A program made the position numbers and the translations under genes. DNA of 64,000 nt from contig CAMWYJ010000001.1 in assembly GCA_947178445.1 (NCBI GenBank), positions 1 to 64,000 of the forward strand, given 5' to 3'. Each line of letters begins with the position of its first letter. The first letter of the stretch is position 1. Of the stretch, positions 43,482 through 51,567 are shown piece after piece. This DNA is from an uncultured Clostridium sp. (GTDB lineage Bacteria; Bacillota; Clostridia; Lachnospirales; Lachnospiraceae). The notes under the pieces were generated by a model. That model made no database searches. It saw only the letters and a program-made list of their open reading frames with translations, and was not told the DNA's origin.

Positions 43482-43691
43482 TAGGTGATTGCAAAACTCT
43501 TTTAACTTTATATTATAGTTGTGCAACATATACTATTCCATAAGCAGGTACTTTGGAGCCGTTGGTGCTTACATGCCGTACTTTGGCATGTTATGCACCA
43601 CTACGAGCGACAAGTAGCGCAAGCGTGCCAGCGTTGGATTGTATATGTTGTACAACGAAAGAAACAAAAAATTGCGTTTCGCAAACGCCTA
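43482..43691 (+). mobile_element. MITE-like element B, copy 2 (upstream of the helicase remnant)
   Basis: A 210-base unit beginning TAGGTGATTGCAAAACTC and ending TTTCGCAAACGCCTA. ATCTGTAAATAG occurs directly on both sides (43470-43481 and 43692-43703), a 12-bp target site duplication. The central hairpin (43564-43599) has arms GGTGC/GCACC and CATGCC/GGCATG, where copy 1 has GGTAC/GTACC and GGTGCC/GGCACC. The downstream block TACGAGCGACAAGTAGCGCA is identical in both copies. It has no coding capacity. Confidence 0.85.
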
Positions 43692-43705
43692 ATCTGTAAA
43701 TAGGT

Positions 43706-43742
43706 AAAAACATAGTGGAGTGTCAAATCAGGCACTCCACCA
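43706..43742 (-). terminator. Intrinsic terminator after gltX
   Basis: GTGGAGTG and CACTCCAC pair around a short loop; the minus strand continues with ATG and TTTTT. It lies 29 bases past the gltX stop codon, immediately beside the MITE-like copy 2. Confidence 0.8.
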
Positions 43743-43770
43743 TATATCTCCTGTATATAATTTGTATCAT

Positions 43771-45231
43771 TTAATTTGCCGCTTCCAATTTCTGAATACC
43801 GATTTCTATACGGCGAAGCGACTCTTCCTTACCAAGAATATCCAAAAGCTCAAAAGCTCCCCCCGGTGTCATCTGTTTGCCGGAGACAGCAGTACGAACC
43901 GGCCACAGACCAGTACCATTCTTAATTTCCTTACCGGCAATATACTCCATTAAGGTATCATGAAGGGTGTCAAAGCTCCAGTCTTCTACATTCTTTAATA
44001 CCTCATACTCCTCACGAAGAATTTCTAAGGAATTCTCGCTATTCGTCTTCATCTTCTTATGGGTATACATTGCCACATCATAATCCGGCAGTTCCTCAAA
44101 GAAATCAATATGCTCCTTAATATCCGGAAAAATTTCAATTCTTGTCTTTACAAGCTCCAAGATTGCATCTAACTTCACATCTCTTGTAATCACTTCTTTG
44201 ACATATGGCATTGCCATTTCCTTAAAACGGTCAAAATCCATAGCCTTAATATATTCACCATTCATCCATTTGAGCTTTACCATGTCAAAAACAGCCGGTG
44301 ATTTTGATATATGATGATAATCAAATGCTTTGACAAGCTCCTCTAAACTAAAAATTTCCCGATTCTCCTCCGGACTCCATCCAAGCAGTGCTACAAAGTT
44401 CACAATCGTCTCTGTCAAAAAGCCCTGCTCTAACAAATCCTCATAAGAAGAATGTCCGGAACGCTTTGAAAGCTTCTGATGCTCCTCATTCGTAATAGTC
44501 GGACAATGAATATAGACCGGAACCTCCCACCCAAATGCCTGGTATAAACGGTTATACTTTGGAGAGGATGACAGATACTCCTGTCCTCTTACTACATGGG
44601 TAATCCCCATCAGATGATCATCCACAACATTTGCAAAATTATAGGTCGGATACCCATCTGACTTAATCAAAATCATATCATCGAGTTCCGAATTCGGCAC
44701 AGTGATCGTTCCATAAAGCTCATCTACAAAGCTTGTCTCACCTTCCTCTGGCACATTCTGCCTGATAACATACGGGATACCGGACGAAAGTTTATCAGCA
44801 ATCTCTTCCTTACTTAAATTAAGACAGTGCTTGTCATACTTGCGGACAGATTTACCGTCTACAACCTCTTCCTTCAAATTGTCTAAACGTTCCTTATCAC
44901 AGAAACAATAATATGCTTCTCCCTTTTCTACCAGCTGCTTTGCATATTCCATATAAATGCCCTGTGCCTGGCGTTCGCTTTGGACATACGGACCAACGCC
45001 GCCATCCCGATCCGGTCCCTCGTCATGAGTCAATCCGGTTCCTTCCAGCGTCCGGTAAATAATATCCACAGCACCTTCAAGATAACGCTCTTGGTCTGTA
45101 TCTTCAATTCTTAATATAAAATCTCCATTTTCATGTTTTGCCACCAAATACGCATAAAGCGCTGTACGCAGGTTTCCCACATGCATTCTGCCTGTAGGAC
45201 TTGGCGCAAACCTGGTTCTAATCTTGCCCAT
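43771..45231 (-). CDS. gltX: Glutamate-tRNA ligase
   Basis: A 486-residue class I aminoacyl-tRNA synthetase. The HIGH-type motif is [17 protein letters not shown] and the KMSKS-type loop is KLSKRSGH. The Glu-binding [10 protein letters not shown] and ATP-binding [14 protein letters not shown] are present. Length and order match bacterial GltX. Many bacteria without GlnRS use such an enzyme to charge tRNA-Gln as well; that cannot be decided here. AGAAAGGATGAATAA precedes the ATG. Confidence 0.97.
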   Translation of the reverse strand: MGKIRTRFAPSPTGRMHVGNLRTALYAYLVAKHENGDFILRIEDTDQERYLEGAVDIIYRTLEGTGLTHDEGPDRDGGVGPYVQSERQAQGIYMEYAKQLVEKGEAYYCFCDKERLDNLKEEVVDGKSVRKYDKHCLNLSKEEIADKLSSGIPYVIRQNVPEEGETSFVDELYGTITVPNSELDDMILIKSDGYPTYNFANVVDDHLMGITHVVRGQEYLSSSPKYNRLYQAFGWEVPVYIHCPTITNEEHQKLSKRSGHSSYEDLLEQGFLTETIVNFVALLGWSPEENREIFSLEELVKAFDYHHISKSPAVFDMVKLKWMNGEYIKAMDFDRFKEMAMPYVKEVITRDVKLDAILELVKTRIEIFPDIKEHIDFFEELPDYDVAMYTHKKMKTNSENSLEILREEYEVLKNVEDWSFDTLHDTLMEYIAGKEIKNGTGLWPVRTAVSGKQMTPGGAFELLDILGKEESLRRIEIGIQKLEAAN

Positions 45232-45288
45232 TTATTCATCCTTTCTCTGACAATTCGGATATTGCCCTTAACTGCCAATCGCCAATAC

Positions 45289-45792
45289 CTAATTCTTTCC
45301 ACAGCACTGCTTATACTTTCTGCCACTCCCACATGGACATGGATCATTTCTTCCCACCTTCGGTGGCTTTACAACTGTCTTTGATGACTTTTGCTGCTTA
45401 TAAAGCTCTTTTCTCCGATCCTCTGATATCAGATCGTTCCACTCCTCTAATGTATATAACCACTCAGCTTCACAGCCTACCATATTCATATAAAGCTTCT
45501 CCAAATCAAAATCCAAAGAAACCTCTGTATTTTCATCCATTTCCTCAATATTATTCGGAGTTTTAAGACTCTCGTCAATACCATCTAAGAAACCTGTCAT
45601 TAACTGAATGGTTGTGTCATATTTTTCCGCAAGCTCCTTTACGGTTCCAGTAACAACCTCATCCGGATTCGAAAGCAGCTTCTTATAAATTCCCTGCTCT
45701 ACTCCGAAATAATTAAGCCAGAACTGCTTGCCCTGTGGTGTTCTGTCATCCAGACTATACGCATAATCACGCCATTCTTTTAATAAACCCAT
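45289..45792 (-). CDS. SEC-C motif protein
   Basis: A 167-residue soluble protein with a helical N-terminal region and a C-terminal SEC-C zinc motif, [20 protein letters not shown], as found at the end of SecA and many stand-alone proteins. The motif probably binds zinc through three Cys and one further ligand, and may contact the ribosome or other proteins. The ATG at 45792 follows AAAGGATGGTATAAAAAG. It lies 57 bases upstream of gltX and is probably co-transcribed. Confidence 0.85.
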   Translation of the reverse strand: MGLLKEWRDYAYSLDDRTPQGKQFWLNYFGVEQGIYKKLLSNPDEVVTGTVKELAEKYDTTIQLMTGFLDGIDESLKTPNNIEEMDENTEVSLDFDLEKLYMNMVGCEAEWLYTLEEWNDLISEDRRKELYKQQKSSKTVVKPPKVGRNDPCPCGSGRKYKQCCGKN

Positions 45793-45924
45793 CTTTTTAT
45801 ACCATCCTTTTACTGTAATGTGCACTGCCATATAAGACACGATATGCTAAATTATAGCAAAATGCATTTATTTTTTCAAGTATGTATAAACCTCTGCAAA
45901 ACGGGCATACTGACACTATCATTT

Positions 45925-45967
45925 AAAACAAAAAATACCACACCGACAGATGTGATATTCTTTGTTT
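45925..45967 (-). terminator. Intrinsic terminator of the TetR-receiver-rarA operon
   Basis: On the minus strand AAACAAAGAATATCACA pairs with TGTGGTATTTTTTGTTT around a short loop, giving a stem whose right arm is T-rich. It lies about 90 bases past the small membrane protein gene. Confidence 0.7.
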
Positions 45968-46025
45968 CAATGATATGAATTCTCTGGTATCAGGGAATGA
46001 AATAATACTTTATCCTCCCCTATTT

Positions 46026-46049
46026 ACGGAGTCAGCTTGCTGGCTCCGT
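46026..46049. terminator. Hairpin just after the small membrane protein gene
   Basis: ACGGAGTCAGC and GCTGGCTCCGT form an 11-bp stem with a two-base loop, ten bases past the stop at 46060. It lacks a T-run on the minus strand, so it may stabilise the mRNA end or pause polymerase. Confidence 0.4.
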
Positions 46050-46059
46050 TCCCCTTTTA

Positions 46060-46314
46060 TCAGGAATCTTCATCCGCATCTGCCTTTACTTGACTTAACA
46101 GCTCCATATCTTCCCTGGAGATTACCTCTGACTCACCGTTTATAAGTTTCGTAAACCACATAAACACCCATAGCACCACCGGAACAACAAAAGTTAAGAA
46201 TAACATTCCAAAAAAATATTTACTTCCGATTATTGCACATATCAAGGTTCCTATCACCAATGCAACAATTACCATTACAGTAAGCATCGCAACAATCCGT
46301 CTCACTTTTTTCAT
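46060..46314 (-). CDS. Small two-helix membrane protein
   Basis: An 84-residue protein with a basic N-terminus (MKKVRRIVA), two membrane helices (about 9-30 and 34-56) and an acidic cytoplasmic tail (VISREDMELLSQVKADADED). The ATG at 46314 follows AGGAGAACGGTG. It is the last gene after rarA, 76 bases downstream. No family was recognised. Confidence 0.7.
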   Translation of the reverse strand: MKKVRRIVAMLTVMVIVALVIGTLICAIIGSKYFFGMLFLTFVVPVVLWVFMWFTKLINGESEVISREDMELLSQVKADADEDS

Positions 46315-46390
46315 CACCGTTCTCCTAAGCATGTCTATCTTTCATGTTTCAATTATACTTACTTTCATCTTTGATTCATATAACAGTACA

Positions 46391-47713
46391 CTACTCATAC
46401 TCACCGTATAGCCCGATAAGCCGTTCCCGTACCTTTTTTTCGTATCCATTGTCTGTCGGATGATAAAAGCTTACGTCTTTTATCTCATCCGGTAAATATT
46501 GCTGCCTGACAAAATTTTCTGGAAAATCATGCGGATACTTATAACCAACATGTCCAAGAGCCTGCGAACCTTTATAATGCGCATCCCGTAAATGAGGAGG
46601 TACTGCCCCTGTCCGCATTTTCTTTACGGTATCCATCGCTTCCGAAATCGCATTCACTACTGCATTTGACTTTGGCGCCCCAGCTACATAAATGGCAGCA
46701 TTCGCTAAAACAATCTGTGCCTCCGGCATACCGATACGCTCCACTGCCTGCGCACAGGCCACTGCCACCTGAATTGCCTGCGGATCAGCGATTCCCACAT
46801 CCTCACAGGCACAAATCATAATCCTTCTGGCAATGAAAGTTACACTTTCCCCCGCTTCTAACATTTTTGCAAGATAATAAACTGCCGCATTGGGATCGGA
46901 TCCTCGCATACTCTTGATAAATGCAGAAATCGTATCATAATGATTATCACCATCCTTATCATAGCGTACTGCACGTCGCTGAATACACTCCTCTGCCACA
47001 GAAAGCGTGATATGTATCCTGCCATCCTCTGATGGCTTCGTGGTTAAAATTCCCAGTTCCACTGCATTCAATGCACTTCTGGCATCCCCTTCGCTCCTAT
47101 CTGCAAGAAAGTCTGCTGCATCCTCATCAATTTCTCCATGATAAGCACCCATACCCTTTTGGGTATCATATACCGCTCTTTGAATCAGCTCCTTGATATC
47201 ATCCTTTGCTAACGGCTCTAAACGGAAGATATGAGATCTTGAAATCAAAGCCCCATTTACCTCAAAATACGGATTCTCCGTTGTGGCACCAATCAAAATA
47301 ATCGTTCCATCCTCCACAAATGGCAAAAGATAATCCTGCTGCGCTTTATTAAATCGATGTATCTCATCTACAAACAAAATGGTTCGCTTTTGATACATTC
47401 CATAATTATGCTTTGCTTCCTCAACAACCTGTTCCATATCCTTCTTACCGGATGTGGTGGCATTTAAAGACTTAAAAATAGAGCTGGTTGTATTTGCAAT
47501 TACCATGGCAAGGGTTGTCTTACCGGTTCCCGGCGGACCATAAAAGATGATGGAGCTTACTTTATCTGCCTCTATTGCCCGGTATAGCAGCTTATCTTTC
47601 CCCAAAATATGCTTTTGACCAACAACCTCATCTAAAGTTGTTGGCCGTAACCGTTTCGCTAAAGGGGATTCTTTTTCCATATTTGTTTCTCTCATATAGT
47701 CAAATAAATCCAT
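46391..47713 (-). CDS. rarA: Replication-associated recombination protein RarA (MgsA)
   Basis: A 440-residue AAA+ ATPase related to clamp loaders and RuvB. Walker A is FYGPPGTGKTTLA, Walker B FVDEIHRFNKAQQD, sensor 1 LIGATTENPYFEVN, and the C-terminal oligomerisation region has YYLAKMLEAGESVTFIARR and YLPDEIKD. RarA acts at stalled replication forks. It follows the receiver-domain gene by 12 bases. GAGGAGTTACAGG precedes the ATG. Confidence 0.95.
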   Translation of the reverse strand: MDLFDYMRETNMEKESPLAKRLRPTTLDEVVGQKHILGKDKLLYRAIEADKVSSIIFYGPPGTGKTTLAMVIANTTSSIFKSLNATTSGKKDMEQVVEEAKHNYGMYQKRTILFVDEIHRFNKAQQDYLLPFVEDGTIILIGATTENPYFEVNGALISRSHIFRLEPLAKDDIKELIQRAVYDTQKGMGAYHGEIDEDAADFLADRSEGDARSALNAVELGILTTKPSEDGRIHITLSVAEECIQRRAVRYDKDGDNHYDTISAFIKSMRGSDPNAAVYYLAKMLEAGESVTFIARRIMICACEDVGIADPQAIQVAVACAQAVERIGMPEAQIVLANAAIYVAGAPKSNAVVNAISEAMDTVKKMRTGAVPPHLRDAHYKGSQALGHVGYKYPHDFPENFVRQQYLPDEIKDVSFYHPTDNGYEKKVRERLIGLYGEYE

Positions 47714-47725
47714 CCTGTAACTCCT

Positions 47726-48133
47726 CTATGCATTTGCCAATCTGGAAAATCCTAATTTCTCCATCAGTTTTTCAAACTTTTCAATAATGATCGGTTTACA
47801 GATGTATGCTTCATAGTCGTTACAAACCTGAATATTATCTAAAACAACCTCATCTAATGCGCTGACCATGATGACCTTTGAACGTTCTTTTGTATATATA
47901 CCGTATTTCGTCTCTGCTTCCCTAATTGCCTCTAATGTTTTGTACCCATCTAACTTTTTCATCATAATATCAAGACAGATCAAATCAAATATCTGTCTCT
48001 CTTCCATGGCTCTTATTGCCTCATCTACTGCGGACATACCGTTGTCAACAGCCACAACCTCTCCATAAAGAGAAAGAACCTTCTCTAAAAATCTCCTGTT
48101 TGCAAAATCATCATCTGCAATTAAAATCCTCAT
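47726..48133 (-). CDS. Stand-alone response regulator receiver protein
   Basis: A 135-residue single-domain receiver with the acidic pair in ADDDF, phosphorylatable Asp55 in LDIMMKKLDG, Ser/Thr in VSALDE and Lys113 in ICKP. There is no output domain, so it works by protein contact like CheY or Spo0F. TTTGGAGGTTTAAT precedes the ATG. It sits between a TetR-type gene and rarA; no kinase gene is adjacent. Confidence 0.9.
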   Translation of the reverse strand: MRILIADDDFANRRFLEKVLSLYGEVVAVDNGMSAVDEAIRAMEERQIFDLICLDIMMKKLDGYKTLEAIREAETKYGIYTKERSKVIMVSALDEVVLDNIQVCNDYEAYICKPIIIEKFEKLMEKLGFSRLANA

Positions 48134-48182
48134 ATTAAACCTCCAAACACTTTCAACGCATTCCTCTGACTACAAAACCTTG

Positions 48183-48782
48183 TTACAAACCTCTATCTTT
48201 TCTTAACATATCTGCAAGCTTATCCATCATGGGCTTTGTAACCTCATGATGTGTCTTACTTTCATATTGTATTCGTCGGTTTAACAAATCCCGGCTCAGG
48301 CTTCCCATAAAAATATCCGAAAGCTCTTCGGGCGAAAAGGTATCAATAATCTCACCTTCTTCAATAGCAGCCTTAAACTGCCTTCGGACAAAATCTGTAC
48401 GCATCCAAATACAGTTTGCAATCAACTCTCTCGTATTCACATTATGTAAAAATTCTTCATAATTCAGTACGATTGCACCTAATTCCTGATAACCGTCATA
48501 ATATGTACCAATGGTCCTTAAAAATTCAATAACCTTATCAAGGTGGGAGATTTCCTTCGCTTCAATAGTAGCAAGTAATCCCCTGTCAAATTTTGTAAAA
48601 GTATCTATAACCTCCACCAGCACCTCATCAATACCACCAAAATAACGATAAAGCAACGATTCTGACATATTCTCCTTCATTGCTAATGTCTTTGTCGTAA
48701 GAGATGTCAGCCCTGCCTCGCTTATAATTTCAATTGCAGAAGCAATAATCCTGTCTTTTCTGCTTACAAAGCTATTTGTCAT
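48183..48782 (-). CDS. TetR family transcriptional regulator
   Basis: A 200-residue repressor-type protein. The N-terminal HTH reads DRIIASAIEIISEAG, TTKTLAMKENMSESLLYRYF; the C-terminal helical part is the ligand and dimer region. The ATG at 48782 follows GGGGGAATACAT. A palindrome (48796-48817) lies between its promoter and start codon, so it probably represses itself and, by readthrough, the receiver and rarA genes. The effector is unknown; related regulators often sense acyl chains or drugs. Confidence 0.9.
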   Translation of the reverse strand: MTNSFVSRKDRIIASAIEIISEAGLTSLTTKTLAMKENMSESLLYRYFGGIDEVLVEVIDTFTKFDRGLLATIEAKEISHLDKVIEFLRTIGTYYDGYQELGAIVLNYEEFLHNVNTRELIANCIWMRTDFVRRQFKAAIEEGEIIDTFSPEELSDIFMGSLSRDLLNRRIQYESKTHHEVTKPMMDKLADMLRKDRGL

Positions 48783-48795
48783 ATGTATTCCCCCT

Positions 48796-48817
48796 GTGAG
48801 TGAATGCTCATTCACAC
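48796..48817. promoter_or_regulatory. Palindromic operator for the TetR-type regulator
   Basis: The sequence GTGAGTGAATGCTCATTCACAC is centred on TGAATG-CT-CATTCA. It lies at the expected transcription start, between the -10 box and the ribosome binding site of the TetR-type gene, a classical autorepression layout. Confidence 0.75.
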
Positions 48818-48824
48818 TAGTGAT

Positions 48825-48853
48825 ATTGTATGTTATCCACACATTTTTGTCAA
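48825..48853 (-). promoter_or_regulatory. Predicted promoter of the TetR-receiver-rarA operon
   Basis: On the minus strand TTGACA (48848-48853) and TACAAT (48825-48830) are 17 bases apart; the -35 box is a perfect consensus. The operator follows immediately. Confidence 0.8.
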
Positions 48854-48887
48854 CTAAGGAATTTTTATATTCTATTGTCAAAAAAAT

Positions 48888-49832
48888 TTAATTCTGTTGA
48901 TAAATATACATTTGTTCATACTCCCTGTCATAATAGTAAATATGATCCGATAACAGATCAATCAATCCCACCGCACTTTTGTTTGCCTCCATGACCAGTT
49001 CTTCCAAAAATTCCGGCTCTGTCTCTGCATTTTCCGGTACCAACATAACCTCATGTACGCTAGATGGCAATACAAAAATATTACAGTCCTGTACCTTTGC
49101 AAAATTCCGGATTACATTATCATACAATATACAGGTTGCCCCGTTAATCCCATACTCATTTGTAAGAACATACATATTGACTCCATTCTCCATCTGTTCA
49201 AGCTCCCTTATAATGTCTTCCGGCATAACTCCCATATCCTGTCCCCGGATACTTTCCGTCACTACCTTTACCAATGACTCCATTTTCCAAGGAAATTCCC
49301 GCATTGTGTTAAACAATGCCAAACGATACAATTCCTCCAAATCCACCCGCCATAATTCAAATTCCGCTTTTGAAACCAAGGAACTTGCAATTCCTAAGGA
49401 ATCCTTGCTTACCATGTAACGGAAGGTGATCGCTAAATCCAAATACCTTCGGTTTGGACAAAGCTTTAACATTTCTTTATTCTTTTCATAATTCACAAGA
49501 CGTAACACAATCTTATCCTTCACATTGTTAAAATCCGTAATATCTATCACGTCTATTTCATTCTCGTCACAAACCCTCTGATACCGTAATACAATTTCCT
49601 CCATGATAACTGCAATCGGCTTTCCCAACTGATAACTTTCAAAATATGGATTAAGATAAATATTCGGACTGACCGGTTCTGCTTCCTTCCGGATTACCAG
49701 TCCGTCTAATACAATACCGTTATTCTTTACAATCTTATGAATATGTATATCGTACTTTTGCCCTTCATCACCTTCTTCTAAAACCTCCTTTAAATGTTCT
49801 TTCATATATTCTAAAAATTCTTCGTAATTCAT
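48888..49832 (-). CDS. DUF5688 family protein
   Basis: A 314-residue soluble protein beginning MNYEEFLEYMKEHL. Features such as PNIYLNPYFESYQLG, FRYMVSKDSLGIASSLVSKA and LYDNVIRNFAKVQDCNIFVLPSSVHEVML match my memory of DUF5688, a family frequent in Lachnospiraceae with unknown role. AAAAGGAGAATAGA precedes the ATG at 49832, so the longer frame to 50090 is rejected; that extension overlaps a MITE-like copy. No signal peptide is seen. Confidence 0.82.
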   Translation of the reverse strand: MNYEEFLEYMKEHLKEVLEEGDEGQKYDIHIHKIVKNNGIVLDGLVIRKEAEPVSPNIYLNPYFESYQLGKPIAVIMEEIVLRYQRVCDENEIDVIDITDFNNVKDKIVLRLVNYEKNKEMLKLCPNRRYLDLAITFRYMVSKDSLGIASSLVSKAEFELWRVDLEELYRLALFNTMREFPWKMESLVKVVTESIRGQDMGVMPEDIIRELEQMENGVNMYVLTNEYGINGATCILYDNVIRNFAKVQDCNIFVLPSSVHEVMLVPENAETEPEFLEELVMEANKSAVGLIDLLSDHIYYYDREYEQMYIYQQN

Positions 49833-49860
49833 TCTATTCTCCTTTTGTCTGTGTTTGCAA

Positions 49861-49947
49861 TATGCATTTACAAAACTCATTTTCGAAATATACGTTGTAC
49901 AATATGGACAACAAAGTTTTGAAAACAGGGAGTTTCGCAATTGTCTA
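49861..49947 (+). mobile_element. MITE-like element B, copy 4 (internally deleted)
   Basis: An 87-base unit with left arm TATGCATTTACAAAACTC and CGTTGTACAATATGGACAAC, and right arm GGGAGTTTCGCAATTGTCTA. It corresponds to both ends of copies 1 and 2 with the central hairpin missing. Imperfect direct repeats GTGTTTGCAA (49851-49860) and GTATTTGTAA (49948-49957) flank it, so it is an older insertion. It fills part of the 310-base spacer between the DUF5688 gene and hisC; the rest of that spacer holds the hisC terminator. Confidence 0.65.
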
Positions 49948-50051
49948 GTATTTGTAATGGAAAAATGTGTTGATTTCACAAAAATAGTAAATTCAGAAAA
50001 CTTATATATAATATAAAATATTGAGAATATGATACGATTTGTATCCCAGAT

Positions 50052-50103
50052 AAAAAAAGCTTTATCTGAATATGAGTATAAGAATATCATATCCGATAAA
50101 GCC
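50052..50103 (-). terminator. Intrinsic terminator after hisC
   Basis: On the minus strand GCTTTATCGGATATGA pairs with TCATATTCAGATAAAGC around an AT-rich loop and is followed by TTTTTTT. It begins about 40 bases past the stop codon. Confidence 0.85.
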
Positions 50104-50142
50104 TTTCACGTCAACTCCCCTATCTCGAGTCTTTGTCTCGTA

Positions 50143-51189
50143 TTAGGTTATCTGTTTCAAAAAAGCAGCAAATGCTTTCATCTCTTCATCTGTTCCAATT
50201 GTAATCCGCAAATAATTATCAATCCTTGGTTTATCAAAATACCGAACAAATATTTTTGCTTCCTTTGCTTTTTCAAAAATCTCCTTTGCAGGTACACTTT
50301 TATGCGTTGCAAACACAAAATTAGCCGATGATTCCGGAAACGTAAACCCAAGCTTTGTAAGCTCTTTTTCAAACCACTGTCTTGTTGCCACCACCCGTTT
50401 CACCGTATTCTCAAAATAATCATGATCCTTAATGCTCTCCACACCGAGCACAATAGATGGATAATTCATGGTATAAGAATTATAGCTGTACTTTACATCA
50501 TTTAATGCCTTGATTAAATCCGCATTTCCCATTGCATATCCAATCCGCAGACCAGCCATGGAACGCGATTTGGAGAAGGTACGCACGACCAAAAGATTCT
50601 CATACATATCAAGCAGGGAAACTGCAGACTCGCCTCCAAAATCAATATACGCCTCATCTATAATCACAATTACGTCCTGATTATGGTTCAAAATATCTTT
50701 TATAAATTCAAGTCCCTCGGCAAGTCCTGTCGGGGCATTCGGATTTGGAAAAATCACACCACCGTTTGCTTCATAATAATCCCTTGCATTTAATCGGAAA
50801 GATGCATCCACTTCCTTTGTCTCATAAGGAATCTTGAACAAATCTGCCCATACATCATAAAAGCTATATGTTATATCCGGGAAAAAAACCGGCTTTTCAC
50901 TATTAAAAAAAGTCAGGAAAGACATCGCAAGCACATCATCTGAACCAACTCCAACAAATACCTGATCATCTTTTAATCCATGATACTCTGCAATCGCCTT
51001 AACCAGCTCACACGCTGCCGGATCCGGATAAAACCTCAGCCGTTCAAGCTCTGCCTTTGCCTTTAATACCCTTGGGGATGGCGGATAGGGATTTTCATTT
51101 GTATTCAGCTTAATAATATCCTTTTCCTGTGGCTGCTCACCCGGAGTATATGGAACTACTTTTCTAATATTTTTTTCCCATTCTTTCAT
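50143..51189 (-). CDS. hisC: Histidinol-phosphate aminotransferase
   Basis: A 348-residue PLP-dependent class II aminotransferase. It has KLNTNENPYPPSP at the start, PNPNAPTGLAEG, VIIDEAYIDFGGESAV with the cofactor Asp, and the PLP Lys in VRTFSKSRSMAGLRIGYAMG. It converts imidazole acetol phosphate to histidinol phosphate, the step before the PHP phosphatase at 24715. Repeat A lies about 40 bases upstream. The other his genes are not in the window. AGAGGAAAAAGCG precedes the ATG. Confidence 0.95.
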   Translation of the reverse strand: MKEWEKNIRKVVPYTPGEQPQEKDIIKLNTNENPYPPSPRVLKAKAELERLRFYPDPAACELVKAIAEYHGLKDDQVFVGVGSDDVLAMSFLTFFNSEKPVFFPDITYSFYDVWADLFKIPYETKEVDASFRLNARDYYEANGGVIFPNPNAPTGLAEGLEFIKDILNHNQDVIVIIDEAYIDFGGESAVSLLDMYENLLVVRTFSKSRSMAGLRIGYAMGNADLIKALNDVKYSYNSYTMNYPSIVLGVESIKDHDYFENTVKRVVATRQWFEKELTKLGFTFPESSANFVFATHKSVPAKEIFEKAKEAKIFVRYFDKPRIDNYLRITIGTDEEMKAFAAFLKQIT

Positions 51190-51230
51190 CGCTTTTTCCT
51201 CTGTCTTTTCTTATGGTATATTCATTCTAT

Positions 51231-51364
51231 CATATGTCACCAATTTTCGAAGAAACTTCGTTTGTTGCAATAGTCGCCAAATGTATATACAAGTATCTAC
51301 GCTTGGCTCGTTATCTGCACAAATTGATGACCTGCCCTTCATCAGCACAATTCATTCTATCATA
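51231..51364 (-). repeat. Dispersed intergenic repeat A, copy 2
   Basis: This is nearly identical to 2302-2436 and in the same orientation, again about 40 bases upstream of a minus-strand start codon (hisC). The boundary sequence TTCATTCTATCATATGTCAC recurs at the far end of the unit as TTCATTCTATCATATATGTC, which then becomes the first arm of a perfect palindrome (51357-51407). Most of the 378-base spacer 51190-51567 is thus repeat, palindrome and the LysR promoter. Confidence 0.85.
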
Positions 51365-51407
51365 TATGTCACCAATTTTCAAAGAAAATTGGTGACATAT
51401 ATGATAG
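51357..51407. repeat. Perfect 24-bp inverted repeat
   Basis: From CTATCATATATGTCACC... with three central A's to ...GGTGACATATATGATAG the two arms are exact reverse complements of 24 bases. The arm is an almost exact copy of the end motif of repeat A. It lies between divergent hisC and the LysR-type gene, so it could be a hairpin end of the repeat, a bidirectional terminator-like barrier or a transposase recognition structure. Confidence 0.85.
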
Positions 51408-51474
51408 AAGTTATCCGGCTAGCAGCCTTCCCTGTCCGGTTAAGATCAAGAAAAACAACCAGCTAAATCCGGGT

Positions 51475-51502
51475 TTGCGTTTCTTCATTTATCTGATATA
51501 AT
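51475..51502 (+). promoter_or_regulatory. Predicted promoter of the LysR-type gene
   Basis: TTGCGT (51475-51480) and a perfect TATAAT (51497-51502) are 16 bases apart, about 65 bases before the ATG at 51568. Confidence 0.6.
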
Positions 51503-51567
51503 ACAGAGTAATCATTCGTATTTTATTTATAACATATTTTTATAGATGTACAAGGGAGTACGGTATC

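Noticed and set aside
48888-50090. Long N-terminal extension of the DUF5688 protein
   Set aside because: A clear ribosome binding site and ATG lie at 49832; the extension runs through a MITE-like copy and reads like spacer.
50029-50331. Plus-strand frame overlapping the hisC 3' end
   Set aside because: It runs across the hisC terminator and opposite a clear enzyme gene.
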